A DNA stretch of 64,000 nucleotides, taken from contig CM065295.1 of the NCBI GenBank assembly GCA_032871835.1, positions 68,938,687 to 69,002,686 of the forward strand, given 5' to 3'. This stretch comes from Dipteronia dyeriana. Taxonomy: Eukaryota; Streptophyta; Magnoliopsida; Sapindales; Sapindaceae. The position numbers were made by a program, and so were the translations under genes. The number at the start of each line of letters is the position of its first letter. Position 1 is the first letter of the stretch. Positions 20,956-34,834 of the stretch are shown in pieces. The notes under the pieces were generated by a model. The model worked only from the letters and a program-made list of their open reading frames with translations, searched no databases and was not told the DNA's origin.

Positions 20956-23094
20956 TGAAAACCTGATCAGATCATATGAGAATGAGAATGCAATTAATGC
21001 AAATGTGGTGAATATATAGACGAGTTAATTAAAAAGGGGTGCGCAGTCTTCATCATTCTTTAACTGAATGATAATAATGTTTTGAAAAATATAATCATAT
21101 ATTCTGCACTGCACACAAGTGTATATATGCGGTCCTGTTGATGTAAAGCTATAATTAAAAAGATTCAGGTTTCTATGCTCACTTAAGGGTTACTTTTTGT
21201 GTGTTGTATAACTCGAATCTGTAATATTTTAAAGCGATATTTTACTATCAAAATGTATTGGATGGTGCTAATATAAATCGAACTTTTTCTAATTATTATT
21301 TTTTTAAAATCCAGCATATAACCCACCTTATCTTTTCATGACCACTAATTATTTTGCAAATCTTATCATCACCATCTGGGTTTTCTCTCTCTCTGTATAT
21401 ATATATTTCTTTCATCAGCATCTAATTTTTTTTTCCAAACATAATTTAATAGTATATATAATATAATTTTGTAACAAAAAAAAAGGTAAATAGTGGAAAG
21501 AGCAAATGTACATATGTACATTTATGATGCAGATACTTATATATAGAGATTTCATGCATCTTTGTTGGTGGTCCAAGAAACTATGCTTAAGAATAATATT
21601 ATTGTACGTACTACAAATGGATGTCTGGCTAGATGTACACATTGTAGTATCCATTTTAACATTAAACAATTAATATATTTTTTATGTATATTCTTCTTTC
21701 ACTCACATTCTCATTCATTGGTTAACATCATATATATTTACAAATTCTCTTTTAACTTTATTCTTACGTGTTTCGTGCATCTTTATCTCTTGCAAATACC
21801 CTTTTAGAATGAGAAAAAAATTAATTAATTAGAAATTATAAAGGTTGCTTATGTACTCACTAAAGATTCCTCTGTTAAAGCTTGTGAATAATAAACAAAA
21901 GCAAAGATTTTTTTCTTTCTTTCTTTTGATTTGGTCACCACAAAATATTTACATGAGCTTTAAATGATTGAAGAATAAGAACCCAAGCCTAAAAAAAACA
22001 CAATGATATTGATGTGGCTCACCTCTTTTCTAGGGATGTAAATCAAGAATATAATTCTCAGAAGATGTGCTTCTCAAAAGCTTTTATCCTTTTTATAGCT
22101 TCTCCACCTGTAAAGAAAAGATGCATATATATGGGATTTGAATATCCAAAAAATTTACAATTTTTTTTTTCATTTTATCAACATCAATGCAAGTTGGCCT
22201 TGCCTCTAATAATTCTTAGTGACACCCATATATTATATATTTATATATATGATACATAAATTGGATTGCCTTTTCTCTCAAGTCTCTTTTGCCATCAATT
22301 TTATACACATTTATGATATATCCGAGAATATAGCCATGTCCTACACAAAAAAGCAAAGTGGTTTTGTTTTGCAAACAGCATATCCTTACACTTGAAATTA
22401 TTCTATATGTGGTGTTATGAATTATGATAGACACCAATAAATGAATAATTAATTAATTAATTCAATGTTGGAAATGGACCTCTTTAACCAAAATAAAAAT
22501 GAAATCCTCATGGAACCAATACCAGTTTGTTCATCATGTACACACTTGCTCAATAACTCCATATTACTTGCTTATTTAAGGTGTTCAAAAATCCTTCACG
22601 GCTTGATTATAGAGGGAGGTCACTAGCTAACATAACTAGTAGACCTCTACAGTCATTGCTGGTAAATATCAGATTTTATCATGTCTGACTAGGTATATAC
22701 GTATGTCAATGAAATCATATCACGTGATATAAAAATCACATACATTAGATGTATACACTAGCTGTTTTGATCATGAAGTATTTTCTTGCTGGGGAAGGAG
22801 ATTTTAAAGTTGTTATGTCAGGAAATGATCTCTAAAGGTCGCAAAAGATTTTATTCATATGGAATTGTAGATATTACTATGAAAGAATATTTGTTTTTTA
22901 AAAGTGTTATGAAAATTAATAATTAATTTGTAATTATTATAGAGAGGCATCAAATTAGTATTGCAGGATCGATATATATCTAGGTAGATCTGTAAGTGAA
23001 TGGCTATGTTAGTGCGAGAGTATCCCTTTGACCATCACTAGTCTTTGGTTCTCTGCTTTTTCTACTTTCTCATTGGAGGTGAAGATTGCACCAT
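20956..23094. other. Intergenic region, no gene seen
   Basis: AT-rich DNA with short microsatellites and AT-rich ORFs under 85 codons that match no family I recognise. No RNA gene or transposon terminus was identified. Confidence 0.55.
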
Positions 23095-23099
23095 GTATG

Positions 23100-23304
23100 T
23101 GAAACAATATTAAATAAAAGATAATATTGTAAGCCTCAAGATAATTGAGGATTGTATGTATTCATGTATATATATTGATTACAACTTGGAGGACAAGAAA
23201 ATTGGAGAACAAGCAAATTATTCAACTTGGATTACAAGCTCTTGGAGTGCAAGCAAGGAAATATTAAAGGACTTTCCAATTATAAAGATTTCATAGTCTC
23301 ATCA
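23100..23304 (-). repeat. Copia 3' LTR
   Basis: Starts TGAAACAATATTAA and ends AGTCTCATCA on the + strand. 205 bp, without visible promoter complexity. Confidence 0.93.
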
Positions 23305-23478
23305 CACCTTGCAAGCTGACAGGACGAGGGCGAACTGGAAGCTTGGAAATCAAGTAACGGAAGCGAGAGGTCGATAATCCTTTAGTAAGAAAATCGACGA
23401 GCTGATCTTAAGAAGATACATAACAAACTTCGAGCTCTTTTCGAACCACCTTTTCACGAACATAATGATAATCAATTT

Positions 23479-26400
23479 CTACTTGACGAGTGTATGCATG
23501 AAAAATAGGATTAGAAGCCAATGAGATTGCACACTAATGTCATCACACCAAATGCGAGGACAAGTAAGATGAAGATGTAAATCTTTAAAAATAGAACGAA
23601 ACCAAGAAATAGTGGCAGTTGTATAAACAAGTTGACGATACTCAGCCTCAGTGCTAGAACGAGAAACCCTCCACCCCCTTTTGAACTCCAAGAAATGAGA
23701 TTAGGATCTAAGAAAAGACATGAACCACCTGTAGAGCGATGATCATCAAGATCACCAGCATAATCAACATCACAATAAGCCTATAAAGTCATAGAACCTA
23801 GAGAATAAAGAAGACCATGTGTTGAAGTGCTCTTCAAATAGCGTAAGATCCTTTTAACCGCAATCCAATTGGTAGATATAGGTATATGCATGTATTGACA
23901 AACTTGATTAACATCAAAAAAGATGTCAGGCCTTGTAAGCGTAAGATATTGTAAAACCCCTACAACACTTCGATACTCGGTAGGATCGGGAAGTAAATCA
24001 CCATTAAAGATACTAAGACGTCGACCACTCACTACTAGTGTAGTCATGGGTTTGGAGTCCAAAAATTTTGTACGACCCAACAGATCTGTAACATACTTGG
24101 ATTGACACAAGTGAAGCCTTAACGGAGTTTGAGTAGCTTTAATGCCCAAAAAATAGTGTAAAAGACCAAGATCCTTCATGGAAAATAGCCGACCCATATG
24201 GCTAATCAATCGATCAATATGTGAGAGACTATTCCCTATAATAAGAATGCCATCAACATAGATAAGAAGATAAATAAGAACCGAATCATGAGAATAAATA
24301 AACAAGGAATAGTCAGCAAGGGATTCACGGAAGCCCAATTGCTCCAAATGATTAGAGAAGCATTGAAACCATGTTCTAGGGGCTTGTTTAAGACCGTAGA
24401 GAGAACGTCGAAGCTTGCACACAAAATGAGGAAACTGTGGATCAACAAAACCAGTGGGTTGACGTATGTATACATCTTCTTGAAGATAGCCATGTAAGAA
24501 GGCATTTTGAACATCCAATTGTCTAATAGACCATTTATTTGTGACAGATATAGCCAAAATAAGGCGTATGGTATTGAGATTAATCACTGGAATGAGAGTC
24601 TCCCCAAAATCAAGACCCGGTTGTTAATGAAAACCATTAGCCACCAAACGAGCTTTATAACGCTCAATACTACCATCAAACTTGTGCTTAATTCAATACA
24701 CCCATTTGTTTGGAAGAACATTATAAGATGGATGAGGAGGAACCAACACCCATGTACCAGCACGATGAAGAGCATTGAACTCTTCTCCCATTGCAGTTCA
24801 CCATTGTTCATCTTTATTAGCTTGTGCAAAACCAGAAGACTCAATAACATCATTAGTTATGGAAACAACATTAGCATAATTTGAATATGGTTTCAAAATA
24901 CCAGCCTTTGCTCGAGTAATCATAGGATGTGAGGGAGAAGGGTCATCTGAAGGCATAATGACACGAGTGGGAGACCGAAGAAGAAGACTGAACAGGGGCT
25001 TGGACAGGTGTAGAAGACATGCTGAAAGGACCATTAGTAGACAGGGTTAGTATGGTGGAAACTGAAGTTGGTGCACTAGTTGACTGAACTGAAATTGATT
25101 GAGTGACAGCGACCTAGGAAGGCGAAGGAGCATGGCTAGCTGAGGAAACCTGTCGTGGAGGATTGGAAGCAATCCAAAGTATGTGGAGACCAGTGGAATT
25201 TGGTGTCGAACAATCCACCACCATAGGCGGAGCAATGATGATCTCATGAAAAGGAAAACTCTGTTCATAAAAAATAACATGACGTGACAAAAGCAGTACC
25301 TGTAGAAATATCTAAACAACGATAACCATGTTGATTTAAAGAGTAACCCAAAAAAACACATCTTTTAGAACAAAATTGTAACTTGTTAGAATTGTAGGGC
25401 CGAATATAGGGATAACATGCACATCCAAATGTTTTAAGAAAATGATATTGCTGAGTTTTGGAAAACAATAAAAAATAAGGTATACAAAAATAAGGTATAC
25501 AAAAATTTAATGATTGAGAAGACAAACGATTTATTAAATAAACATATGTATGAAAAGCTTCAACCCAATATTTATTAGGCATGGAGGCATGTGCAAGCAA
25601 AGTAAGGCCAATGTCGACAATTTGACGACGTTTGAGCTCAGCAACCCCATTTTGTTCGAGATGATGAGCGCAAGTAATGCGTTGATTAATACCGTGAAGT
25701 TGTAAAAATTCTTTAAAACGGTAGTTAACATATTCACCGCCACCATCAGATTGAAGAGATTTGATAGTGGTTGAAAACATATTTTCCACTAAAGCTTTAA
25801 AGATTTTAAAAATATGAAAAACATCAGATTTTAATAAATCCATACATAACACGAAAAATTGTCAATAAAAATAACATAATATTTGTATCCAGAAATAGAA
25901 TAAACATGAGATGTCCAAACAGCATAATGTATTAATTCTAATGGAAACTTAGACAATGAAAATGAGTCATTAAACGGCAGCTTTCGACTTTTACCTAAGG
26001 GACACGATGAACAAAATGAACCTGGCCTAGAACCCGAAACAGGTAAATTATTGGAAGAAATAAATTTATTCAAAACTAAAGTAGAAGGATGACCAAGTCT
26101 TGAGTGCCACACTTGTGCATCACTTTGAACTCCAAGATAAGCAAAAGGACGACTGGATCGAAAAACACAACTATGAAAAGGATAGAGACCATTATCGCTC
26201 AACCCGCGGAAAAGTATCTTCTTCATTGCCAAATCCTAAACAATGAAAGAATTAGGAAAAAAAGTAAAACTACAATTATTATCATTAGAAAATTTGTGAA
26301 CAAATAAAATACTATGAGAAGTTTGAGGACAATAATGAACATCAGATAATGGAAAAGTAGAAGAATCTGTAGAAAGATATGAATGACCAATTGAGGTAAT

Positions 26401-27505
26401 AGGCAAACCTGAACCTCCTAACACACCGCCAATTGTATCTTGACCACGATACTCACGTAGACTCAACAAGTTTCCATCATCTATAGTGATATGAGCATTG
26501 ACACCGGTATCAGTTAACCAAGATTGTGAACCGAAAGGTGCTGATGTAAAGACCATAGTAGAAAGACTCTAAGTGGGAATACGTCCTTCATACGCATGAT
26601 TCATGTGATTGTAGCAATCAATAGCTGAGTGTCCCATCCTATCACAAATTTGACATTGCAAACGATTACCATGGGAAAAAGATCCAGAAGAATTTCTAGA
26701 ATTAATAGCGCCCATATTGTTGGAGGCTGAAGAAGAATAACCGCGACCGGTAGAGGGAAATTGACCACCACCATTAGAACCGTGACCACGAAAAAAGCCA
26801 CAACCACCATTATTGCAAGAATAATTGTGGTTTCCCCGAACAGATTGACCACCATGAGATGTTGTCATAGCTACAGTAGATTCGATACGGGCTTACTGTT
26901 GTAAGGCACTTAAACGGTGCTCTGTACTGAGGAGTAGTGTTTCAAGCCCAGAATATGTGATGGGAGTTTCACGAGCTTGAATCGAGGCAACTGTATTTTC
27001 ATAGAGAGGACCAACATTGCTCATAATGATGGCCACCAAATCCGGATCAAAAACTGGACTTCCAAAGAGAGATTATCAGCAATAGCATGCTATTAACTAA
27101 TTCAGAGCGTAACTCGTTAACTCTTTGTTGATGTTGAGAGGCAAAACGTTCTTCTAATGGCACCCATACTTCACGGGCAGAAGTATAACGTGCAACAGTG
27201 CTAAGAAGAGGCAAAGAAAGTGAGCCATTAATCCAAGAGAGAACAAGTTGATCATTCTGAATCCATTCTTGATAAGCAGGATTAACAGTGGTAGTATCTT
27301 TACCAGCATCATCTTTGACAAAGATAGGAGGACAAGAACTTTCACCATTGACATATTTTTGCAAGTTTTTGCTTCGTAGAAGAGGGACAATTTGAGCAAG
27401 CCATAAAGGATAATTGTTTCGATCAAGACGAACATAAATAGAGTTGGTGATATTCGGTATGAGAGAAGAAGATGACCCAACAGGCATATTCGAAGTGGAA
27501 CTCAT
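23479..27505 (-). pseudogene. Copia gag-pol, inactivated
   Basis: Read right to left. Gag starts at 27505 and breaks near 27070; a CCHC knuckle (CQICDRMGHSAIDC) lies near 26655. The protease has LTDTGVNAHIT (about 26505), with DTGV instead of the usual DSGA/DTGA. The integrase has its HHCC region (WHSRLGHP..CSSCPLGKS, about 26115-25990). Its first catalytic Asp is Ala (LIHYAVW, codon 25921-25923), while QSDGGGEY and QNGVAE keep the other two. The reverse transcriptase (24587-23781) has QLDVQNAFLHG and SLYGLKQAPR, but YVDD is YVDG (Gly codon 24249-24251). RNase H ([10 protein letters not shown], about 23665) lies in another frame. At least four frame changes and several stops are present. It could not encode its own transposition. 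Confidence 0.92.
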
Positions 27506-27570
27506 GATAAGAACTCAAAAAAAAATATGAATAGGGTATAGTCGTGAGACTCTATAGAGCTCTGATACCA

Positions 27571-27776
27571 TGAAACAATATTAAATAAAAGATAATATTT
27601 GTAAGCCTCAAGATAATTGAGGATTGTATGTATTCATGTATATATATTGATTACAACTTGGAGGACAAGAAAATTGGAGAACAAGCAAACTATTCAACTT
27701 GGATTACAAGCTCTTGGAGTGCAAGCAAGGAAATATTAAAGGACTTTCCAATTATAAAGATTTCATAGTCTCATCA
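27571..27776 (-). repeat. Copia 5' LTR
   Basis: 206 bp, almost identical to the 3' LTR: one extra T near 27600 and one T/C difference. It is flanked on its left by the primer binding site. Confidence 0.93.
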
Positions 27777-27781
27777 GTATA

Positions 27782-28043
27782 CAGCATTCAACCATTTTAT
27801 CTTTTTTATTATTGTTAATCTCTCCTTTTCCCACAAATTAAGTGGGACGAAAAAGAGCCGCCCTTCTTTTCTTGTGAAATGTTTCAAAGGGTATTGTTAT
27901 ATATAATAATAATAATAGACTTTGAACGTGGTTGATCTAAGTTTTGCTAAGCTTTAGGTAAGATCTACATGATGAGATACATCGTAATTAATGTTTTTTC
28001 TGACTAATATTCGTTAAGTATCATACTCTGAGCTTAAATGTCG
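27782..28043. other. Intergenic, no feature seen
   Basis: AT-rich flank of the Copia insertion with no recognisable gene. Confidence 0.5.
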
Positions 28044-28456
28044 GCATCTCTAATAGTCTCTATTGAAGACTCTCTTAAATAAGAGTGTATGTTATTGTAA
28101 GGGGTCATTAAGAGAGTATGTGTTCCAATAATACTCCTTTAAATAGCCCTCTTAATAAAAAAAAATTATTATCTTGATATTTTACTTTGTAATTATTATT
28201 GTAAAACAATACTCATTGGATAATAAAAAAGTGGTTGGGATTTAAAGTTAAAAAATTTGGTGTTTTTCAAAAAATTAAATTAAATTAAATTAAATATGTA
28301 GAGTCCCCTTGAGGGAGGATGAAGTCACCCCTTAATTAAGAGAGTGAGCTCCACCAAAACACATTTAAGAACGTCTTTAAAAGACCTGGTATAGCTGTAA
28401 AAATATCACTTCTCCCTTAATTAAGTTAAGAGAGATAGGGAGACTATCGGAGATGC
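28044..28456. mobile_element. MITE with GCATCTCnnATAGTCTC ends
   Basis: GCATCTCTAATAGTCTC at the left and, inverted, GAGACTATCGGAGATGC at the right define a non-coding element of about 413 bp. Inner words such as AAGAGTnT and CTCTTAA repeat in inverted form. A smaller relative lies at 32629-32712. No target duplication was confidently found. Confidence 0.6.
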
Positions 28457-31400
28457 TCTGATTAACTCTTGGAGATTGTCTTGTTATCTTTTTTCATGGC
28501 TTTCTAATATAATTACATTTACTTAATCTCAATTCTTCTGGCTAGATGACGATTCATGCTGGTTTGCCACAACTGTTTAGGTGTAGTTTATTTTAATCAA
28601 CAAAATCTCCTCATGTTGTTTTGTGTAAAACAAATATAGCAATGAGAGAAATTTTGTGTGCTAATTAATTAGAAAATTTTAGATGAAGGGAGAGGAACAT
28701 TTTCATGTGAAATAACTTGAGAAAACTGTCCCAAAGAAGGAGTGCATAGTTTGTAGCTAGCTAGGTACTAATGGGATGATGTCATATTGTAATTAGATAC
28801 CATGCACACGATGCCCGCCAGGATTTGGAGTATAACAAAGTAGCTAGCGTGGTGCCTGGAAGGAACATTTGAGACACCATACCCCATTTTTAATTAATTC
28901 AATATCAAATTTATTGTACTAGGGATATTATATATATATATATAAATGATCTAGTTAATTTAATTACAACTTATTCTTCTTTAATTAGGTTAATTTGCAT
29001 GCGTACTACTAGCAAGGTGGTGGATGACGACCCATCATCATAATATTCTCTTGTTCGATGCTTCTCCAACATTAGCTTTAATATCTTAAAGAAACAATTT
29101 ATAAACACAAAAAAGGTAATGCTGATGTTCCTAATTCACCAATCTAATGGACCATATTGAAACAGCAATGCTAATAAAAATTAATTAAGTCTACAAAGAT
29201 TGATTAATTTTTGTGAGCATTATTGTTAAACTCTTGTGCTGGGGATAATATGACCATCTATCCCTCGTTTAAAAGGTTGGCTGTAGACAAAAATTCAATT
29301 GAAATCTTTTGGGCGGCGTCCAACTCCAAGGTTTCATAATATAATTAGTACATCTCATGCTGCTGTCTTATATTGTATAATGTATATTTAGGTATTATTT
29401 AGCTTTATTTTTTATTTATTTATTTATTTAAGCTCTCTAAGTGTTTAATTACGATGGGATCCACCAATCCATGCATGCCCTATCTAGTACATATATACAT
29501 AATTATGCACCTGCTTTATCATGATCTCTTCCATTATACAATTACAATGATTACTAGAACAATAATGATCACGATCATCATTTGTTTTCTTTGTTAGGGG
29601 TGACAATATTTTTAACATGATTTGTGACATGAACACAACGCAAATATAGCTTATTATGATTTTAGATTGTGAATTGTTTCATTAAATGGATTGAAATCTC
29701 ATGAAAGAAACACAACACGATGTACAAAAAATGTCATCACTAAATTATTGAATATGTTGTTTGAGAAAAACGGAATAACTTTAAAAATAATAAAAAGAGA
29801 TATTTTTGTTGTCTTCTGAATGATTTCGAAGACGAATATTTGATTTCATTTATAATGCAATACTTACAGTACTAAGAAGGAAACATAGTATTTGGTTGTA
29901 ATTAAGTACAAACAATAAGGCATTAATCATTTGTCTACCTAAAGGATCAAGATCTCCTACCTATCTTATTTGTGTTTATCTTTTCAACATCTATTGACAT
30001 GTGGCATCCAAACAAATGAATGGTCAGGATTAATTTGTCTTACTTTTTTTTCTCTCTCCCCACCTAATAAACGACATCTTATCTTTCCAAAAAAAAAAAA
30101 CTTCTTGTGTGTTTCAAATCAAGCTCCTATAATTAAGCCAATTTTTAAAAAAAATAAAAAATTAAGGATTTCCTTTCTCTTACCTTCATTTGATCGGCAA
30201 CCAAACAAGACAAAAACTCATTTAACGAACCTATAAACGAAATCCAATTAAAAAAAAAAGAAGAATATTGATGGATCTTCAAATCTTCATCAATGGAGAA
30301 ATAGATGGAACTCCATCAAAATCGTCACCACCAAACGGCCAAACACAAACACGAAAACGCATCATCACCCAAACACTAAAGTTTGTGAAGAAATGAAGAT
30401 TGATGAATCTAGGATTGTAAAGATCAATGATGTTCATTCAAAAATAAAAAAGAAAATCGTTTGATATGTATTATGAAACTAACAAGAAGAAAAAAAAAGT
30501 TTGAGGTGATGGGTAGAGGATCCTGATCCCTAGTTAAAATCTTGACAGTTAATCAACTCAACCAAATCAAAATTCGAATTTAAATGCCAGTAATGGATGG
30601 AATTGGATGAAAATAGATGGAATGTCAATTAGTGGAACAGTGTTCGTCAAAAATAGTTATTTTGAAACCAATTCTACATTTAATAGTCATTTTGATAGTG
30701 GTGACACTAGTTGATGGTCACCGGACAAATATCAAAAAAAAAAAAAACATATCTTAAAAGTCGGTTTTGTATCCAATTAAAACTGTTTTGGGATACAATC
30801 TTACAAGCATTTGTGGGATCGATTTCTTTTCAAAACTTAAACTCGTGTCATTATTTTTTTTATCAAGTATTTTCAGTTATTCATGAATCAAAAGACATCT
30901 TATATTTGTCAATTCGAGTCCCTTACACAAAATGAAAATTACATTCGAAAATTATGGATGTTGAGTGCACTTTAAGAACCCTATCAGACAAAAAGGAGAT
31001 TTAAACTTTATTAAGTTTTAATTGCATGAACTCAAATCCACTAGCTTCTAACATCTGCTTTTTCAACATGCATTGTATTGACTTTTTTCACTTTTTTTTT
31101 TAAAAAAAAATTTCAATCTGTTCGGCTTACATTAAATTTGTAGCAATCTTTTTGGAAAATATTGGAGATCAAAGAAAATCTTGTCACTTGACATATATGT
31201 ATATGATAGTAAATGCTAGACAATATAATTAATGTTCTTAGAAACATTTCTACAGTCAGCAATTAGGGGCTGACTGCTGACTTGAATTTTTTAAAAGAGT
31301 TACCCAATAATGGGTAGAGATGAAATAACGAAGTTATCTTAATTTCTAAAACCGTAACACATTCCAAATAAAGACAGTTCTCTTCCTCTGAAAGGCATTT

Positions 31401-31998
31401 CCATTTCGGACAAGAAATATTGTTGTTGACTGGAGTCTGTAAGGTTAGGTCTCATGTCACTTTATTCAAAGATTTATTTATATATAACTAGCTACGTTTT
31501 ATAAGTTTAATTTCACACTGCATGCCCCGCTAGCTCCACATGAATCACAATATCCATAACTTCAACTTGGGCTGTTTTTGGATAAAGACATTCCTATGTG
31601 CATTGCTGTCAACAAAACCATACCATGATTAATCTCATATTAATGATGATCCTAATTACAACCAAACCCATGAGTCATGACTATCTCTTTAACTCTTGGA
31701 ATTATTATTGTATTTTTGACATTGCTTATCACATGTGAGTTGTGACGTTTCTCTTTTGGGTTATAACGATATCACATTCAACATGGACCAAATCTTTGAA
31801 AGATAATGAATCCATAACATTGATTAGTTCAAAAATATTCAAACCTACACATGTAAATCCTTATCCGGTATTAATTATAGACAAGTCATGCATAATCAAA
31901 CTAACAATCTGCTAATTCCATTGTTTTGATACTGCTATATTGCACAAGTACATCTAAGCTAATCTTGTCAAACCATTCCAGCAATTACGATAATATAT
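28457..31998. other. Intergenic region, no gene seen
   Basis: AT-rich DNA with only scattered short ORFs (such as one at 29970-30236, poor in codon structure and rich in homopolymers). No known domain, RNA gene or clear transposon end was recognised. Confidence 0.5.
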
Positions 31999-32125
31999 AT
32001 CATTTTAGTTGGTAAGGCCTCTTGTTATCGTACAAAAGGTTTTGAGGTCAAATTTCAGTCTGAGAAAAGGGAGTTTGGGTTTATATATTTAATGTAATAT
32101 TGAGAAAGAAAAAAAAGAGTTTCAC
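31999..32125 (+). mobile_element. SINE-like relic
   Basis: TTAGTTGGTAAGGCCTC resembles a tRNA-derived A box. About 45 bp later GGTTTTGAGGTCAAATTTC is in the place of a degenerate B box (consensus GGTTCGAATCC). An A-rich tail (GAAAGAAAAAAAAGAG) follows. This layout fits a plant SINE, but the boxes are decayed and no target duplication was fixed. Confidence 0.4.
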
Positions 32126-33275
32126 AAAATAATAAAAGAGAAAAGAAAAGAATCAACGTTATTTTTATCATGACTTGTCAATGGGAGTTCCTTTATATCG
32201 ATATTATTGTATATTTTAATATCAAACGATATTGGAACGTTATGAATGAAAAACAAAATCATGAATCTTCGTATGAGAAAATCTTAAACATGAAGACCAA
32301 TCGGCGGGATCTTAATTGTATTAAAAAATTATCAAATAAATAAATAAATAAAAATAAAAATAAAAAACAAACAAACAACACCTAATATTGGAACACACTT
32401 TCTCGTAGTAGTAATCATAGAAACTTTAAGCAACTTCTTCTGGTAGTAGAAAATTAAGAAATTTTTTTTTCTGTTTATATTTATTTGGCAAAGTGATAGA
32501 ACAAAAAGAAAATCTCTCTTTTTACTAGCAAACATATCATGTTTATAAAAGATGGGTAGTCTCTGTTGGGCCACAGCCCAAATAGCCTTTTGTGTAGGAA
32601 GGATACTATTTATCAACTCTCTAAGAAAATCTCCAAGAGTCTCTATACGAGACCCCTTATTTAAAGGTGGATGTTTTTATGGGGGGTCCTCCAAGGGAAG
32701 ACTCTTGGAGATGATCTTAAGTACCTAATGACCCCCTTTTCAAATTACTCATCCCCCATCTCTCTCCTCTTATAGGTTTTCAGATTATTTTCCTTTGAAA
32801 AAGATAAAATCAACTCACTCCTTGAAACTTAAATTTATCTACAAAATTAAAAAACTCTAAATATGAACATTGCTAGTTTTGTAATAGCTTGATATGGAGC
32901 AAACCCATAAGAACATAAATGGCTAAACCCATTCTCAAATAATATTCAACCCAATTAGGAGAAAAATAATATAAAAGAACTAAAAAAATATGAAACGAAT
33001 AAAAAAGGTATGGCACACACCCATTTACTCCCTACACCTGTAGTAAAAAAAAAAAATTGAAATATAATAATGAAAGATGTTATTGACAATCTATTTCCTG
33101 CACTCCATTTTAACACACGTTTAAATAACACTAAAAGGTCTAAACCCTCGCAGTCACCTGGAATCCAACACAATAAAGAAACTCAATAACCACATCATAA
33201 CTTCCTTCTTTCTTTTTCAAAATTTCAAGGCAAATTCAAATTTACTAAATCTCTTAAGATGCGTTTGGTACGTAG
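32126..33275. other. Intergenic region with a small MITE
   Basis: Mostly AT-rich and gene-free. It holds a perfect 14-bp inverted repeat ATCTCCAAGAGTCT (32629-32642 and, inverted, 32699-32712), ends of a MITE of about 84 bp related to the one at 28044. Confidence 0.55.
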
Positions 33276-33306
33276 TCCCATGTTTGACACGTTATAAACA
33301 TGGGAC
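33276..33306. repeat. 10-bp perfect inverted repeat
   Basis: TCCCATGTTT (33276-33285) and AAACATGGGA (33297-33306) sit in a stretch beginning GATGCGTTTGGTACG, a start typical of plant MITEs. No opposite terminus was found. Confidence 0.4.
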
Positions 33307-33777
33307 GGGATATGATTGGATGTGACAAAAAACACCAAAACGTGTTTCACCCAAAACACTAGATCAAGTTATCTCATGCAGAGGATAAATCTAAAAAATA
33401 CATTTTTACTCTTTAAAATTTCCGAAAGTTAAAATTATATCTATATATATATTATAATATTAAGTAAATTATTATCTTATGATTAATCAAATCTAATTTC
33501 CTTAAAAGATAGGTTTCCTTTTCAAGTATAAATCAAAGTTATTGTAGCCCTTAAAGGCAGTTAGTTGATTATTGAATAAAAATCAGAGAATTTTCTCTAT
33601 ATCTTTCGTTTTTGATACCTTTGTAAGGGTCAACGAATTTAAAATCTATTATTCTGGTGCACGGATCAACAAAATAATAATAGATTGCTTTTCAAATTTT
33701 TCTTGTGAGGTTCTTTCAAAGATGCCTCCGCTGCATCAGTTTGGTATCGGGCCAAATTCGCTCAGGACGACATCGAC

Positions 33778-33882
33778 ATGTCACAGAAAAGACGTACACC
33801 AAATCGGATTCCCGTGAAAGAAACCTATGAACGTGACCGCATCACACTGTCGGAGCAACAAGTTGTGAAATTAATGGAGTAG
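33778..33882 (+). pseudogene. Gypsy gag N-terminal fragment
   Basis: Downstream of the primer site, an ATG at 33778 opens a short frame starting MSQKRRTPNRIPVKETYE and ending at an in-frame TAG at about 33880. The sequence looks like the start of Gypsy gag. More gag-like words follow to about 34150 in broken frames. Too short to be a functional gene. Confidence 0.7.
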
Positions 33883-34425
33883 GTAGACTACTATGATATT
33901 GGCTAACCAAAACCTAGTCTAGAATCCGAGCCCTAATTCAGATAATGATGGTGAAATGAAAAAAGAGGTTTTCGAGAAAAAGCAAGATTACAACTCAAAT
34001 TTTGTAGATTGTTTTTACGATAAAACATGTATCTTACGCAATTTTCGTCGATTTCGATAAACCACCAATCTTCGTTGTGAAGGGGTTCCAGTAAGAGAAT
34101 GAGAGCAACTCCAATTTTGTGGATTGTTTTTATGATGATCACTTGCCTCATCATTTCACATCATCTTTCATTTATTTGTTCCTTAAAACATTAATGGTTG
34201 ATCTTTTTGTTTTGAGTTGTTGGAGTGATTAGATGAATATCGTGATGAAAACTGGAAAATTTACAGTTCGTCATCGACAATCTTATGTATTGGCAATGTA
34301 TGTTCATGGAAATAAAGTTGTCAAAATTTGAGGACGAATTTTCTCCACATGAAGGGAATGATGCTAGAGATATTATTAAAGATTTTATTGAAGACTTTAT
34401 ATTTTAAAAATATTCTTGTAATTAA

Positions 34426-34786
34426 GGCCTTGTCTTGCATCTGTTTTTCAGTCTGTTTTTGTTTTTATTTTTCAAAGACGATTTCGAAAACGCGTTCGTT
34501 AACCGTTTTCCATTTTATTTTTTAAAAACAAAAAAAAATGAAAAACAAAACTAGTGTTAAAAGTGAAAGATTTGAAAAACACAAAATACTTGTTTTTTGT
34601 TTTTGTTTTTGTTTTTCACTTTTTGTATATAAAAAAATATTTTTAAAAAACTATTAATTATACTGTTATACGTTTGATATAGCTAGGACAAGACGGGATA
34701 AGATTTTTAAATGACCAAAGTGCCCCTTATATATATATATATATTTCAGAATAATTTATTTCCAACTATAACTAAAAGCATTCATG

Positions 34787-34834
<48 letters not shown>

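Larger units (their letters stand above)
23095..27781 (-). mobile_element. Ty1-Copia retrotransposon with near-identical short LTRs
   Basis: A full-structure Copia element in minus orientation: LTRs 23100-23304 and 27571-27776, a tRNA-Met primer site next to the 5' LTR (TGGTATCAGAGC read on minus, about 27559-27570), and a target duplication GTATG (23095-23099) against GTATA (27777-27781). The LTRs differ by one substitution and one 1-bp indel, so the insertion is recent. Yet gag and pol carry frameshifts, stops and changed catalytic residues. Confidence 0.93.

Noticed and set aside
33742..33753. Initiator tRNA-Met-like words (also at 27559, 47109, 47701)
   Set aside because: They are primer binding sites next to LTRs; no full tRNA fold is present.
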